Shown: one piece after another, positions 5,646-6,223 of the stretch
How the letters are laid out: each line of letters starts with the position of its first letter
Position numbering within the stretch: the stretch's first letter is position 1
From: Rhodobacteraceae bacterium UBA3087
GTDB taxonomy: Bacteria > Pseudomonadota > Alphaproteobacteria > Rhodobacterales > Rhodobacteraceae
Assembly (NCBI GenBank): GCA_002367285.1
Contig: DFBF01000259.1
Location: forward strand, 1-6,223
Length of the DNA stretch: 6,223 nucleotides
Direction: 5' to 3'
Program-made: the position numbers and the translations under genes
The notes under the pieces: model-generated
What the model saw: only the letters and a program-made list of their open reading frames with translations
What the model was told of the DNA's origin: nothing
The model's database searches: none

Positions 5646-5649
5646 AGGA
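5646..5649 (+). promoter_or_regulatory. Ribosome binding site that fixes the CAP gene start
   Basis: AGGA lies 8 bases before the ATG at 5658 but overlaps the first base of the in-frame ATG at 5649. It can therefore serve only the downstream start, which also gives a cleaner signal peptide beginning MKTS. Confidence 0.6.
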
Positions 5650-5657
5650 TGTGTTTC

Positions 5658-6125
5658 ATGAAGACGAGTTTGATCGCAGTGGCGATGGTGATTGCGCTGG
5701 GCGGCGGCGCACAGGCGGCGGGCTGTGCCATGCCCGCGAATGGGGCCGAGATGAAGGCCGAAGCAAGCACGCATTTGAATAGCTATCGCAGCCAAAAGGG
5801 GCGCAAGGCCCTGGGGCGCAATGCGAAACTGGATGCCGCCGCGCAGGCTCATGCCTGTTGGATGGCGCGGACCGGCGAATTTGGCCATCTCGAAAACGGA
5901 ACAGGTCCCAAGGCGCGGGTAAAATCGCGCGGCTATTGCACGCGGCTGGTGGCGGAAAACATCGCGTTGGGTCAGGGCAGCGGAAATCGCGTGATGGCCG
6001 ACTGGATGGGCTCGGAAAAGCACTACAAGAACATCATGCTGGGCAAGATCCGTGAATTCGGCGTCGGCGTGGCGATGATGGGCGGCAAACCAGCCTGGGT
6101 CATGGTTTTTGCCAAACCGTGCTAG
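5658..6125 (+). CDS. Secreted CAP/SCP-domain protein
   Basis: The 155-residue precursor starts with a typical Sec signal peptide (MKTS, hydrophobic LIAVAMVIALGGG, AQA site near residue 20). The mature part is one compact CAP (SCP/PR-1/YkwD-like) domain. The helix LNSYRSQKGRKAL (40-52) leads to AAQAHACWMARTGEFGH with His77, then AENIALGQ with Glu100 (99-106), MADWMGSEKHYKNIM with His122 (113-127) and the final strands FGVGVAM and WVMVFAKPC. His77, Glu100 and His122 match the usual CAP cleft residues. Four cysteines remain in the mature protein (23, 67, 94, 155), an even number that suggests two disulfides in the periplasm or outside. Cys23 follows AAG, but Gln at -4 makes a lipobox unconvincing. 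Bacterial CAP proteins have mostly unknown functions. The preferred start is 5658; one at 5649 adds three residues. Confidence 0.88.
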   Translation: MKTSLIAVAMVIALGGGAQAAGCAMPANGAEMKAEASTHLNSYRSQKGRKALGRNAKLDAAAQAHACWMARTGEFGHLENGTGPKARVKSRGYCTRLVAENIALGQGSGNRVMADWMGSEKHYKNIMLGKIREFGVGVAMMGGKPAWVMVFAKPC

Positions 6126-6126
6126 G

Positions 6127-6223
6127 GTGATCCGCGGCGCCTGTTTTGTGGCGGCGATGCTGGTTGCGGGGCCTATTGCGGCGCAAATATGCGCCATTCC
6201 AAAGACTGCGGATGCCGACCTGG
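6127..6223 (+). CDS. N-terminus of a probable exported protein, partial, cut by right edge
   Basis: A GTG at 6127, one base after the CAP stop codon, opens a frame of 32 codons without a stop to the window edge. The first residues (M)IRGACFVAAMLVAGPIAAQ form a short signal peptide with Arg at position 3, a hydrophobic core and a plausible A-A-Q cleavage region, followed by ICAIPKTADADL. The tight spacing after the CAP gene suggests translational coupling, since no good ribosome binding site is seen. Too little of the mature protein is visible to name a family. An in-frame ATG at 6157 would leave too short a signal peptide. Confidence 0.5.
   Translation, partial: MIRGACFVAAMLVAGPIAAQICAIPKTADADL

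Noticed and set aside
5715..5726. Possible lipobox (AAGC) making the CAP protein an Lgt substrate
   Set aside because: Gln at -4 and Ala at -3 fit poorly, and the cysteine count suggests that Cys23 pairs in a disulfide. Cleavage by signal peptidase I after AQA is the simpler reading.
5553..6197. Minus-strand open frame of 214 residues opposite the CAP gene
   Set aside because: It spans the CAP gene in antisense and both of its flanks. The plus-strand gene has a signal peptide and conserved residues; the antisense frame has neither.
1..6223. CRISPR arrays, insertion sequences, tRNA or rRNA genes, phage or defence genes
   Set aside because: I looked for regularly spaced repeats, transposase-like frames, terminal inverted repeats and tRNA-like cloverleaf signatures and saw none. 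All sizeable genes are recognisable core functions.

Overview
The window reads as ordinary chromosomal core DNA of an alphaproteobacterium, most likely a member of the Rhodobacteraceae (roseobacter group). The sequence is GC-rich with strongly G/C-biased third codon positions. The protein sequences match my recollection of that family: an RraB-like protein after trxB, a BMFP/UbiK protein opposite lgt, and an lgt-midA-pgeF gene chain. This assignment rests on recognition, not on a database search.

Layout from left to right. Positions 1-306 (minus) hold the N-terminal 102 residues of an RraB-like protein that runs off the left edge. It lies 13 bases downstream of trxB (320-1264, minus), so the two probably share a transcript. 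A 195-base divergent region (1265-1459) separates trxB from an Lrp/AsnC-family regulator (1460-1960, plus). It carries regularly spaced TTGCGC-type boxes that look like an autoregulatory operator. A two-way terminator (about 1985-2015) ends the regulator gene and, facing the other way, a 42-residue basic small protein (2038-2166, minus). A 344-base stretch without a convincing gene (2167-2510) follows and contains one perfect 10-bp inverted repeat.

The centre of the window is a tightly packed minus-strand unit read from 5214 down to 2511: lgt (prolipoprotein diacylglyceryl transferase), a MidA/NDUFAF7-type methyltransferase, and pgeF (laccase-domain peptidoglycan editing factor/purine nucleoside hydrolysing family). 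Each junction is a 4-base ATGA stop/start overlap, which suggests translational coupling. Opposite lgt, across a 93-base divergent promoter region, lies a small UbiK/BMFP coiled-coil gene (5308-5556, plus). It is followed by a secreted CAP/SCP-domain protein (5658-6125, plus) and the start of what is probably another exported protein (6127 onward), cut by the window edge.

Functionally this is housekeeping: thiol redox (TrxB), RNA turnover control (RraB-like), amino-acid-responsive regulation (Lrp type), lipoprotein maturation and cell-wall quality control (Lgt, PgeF), and respiratory chain assembly or quinone support (MidA, UbiK). I found no CRISPR array, insertion sequence, tRNA, rRNA, prophage gene or defence gene. 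Nothing here convinces me that the window holds an undescribed system. The least explained items are the small basic protein at 2038-2166, the boxes upstream of the regulator, and the truncated exported protein at the right edge.
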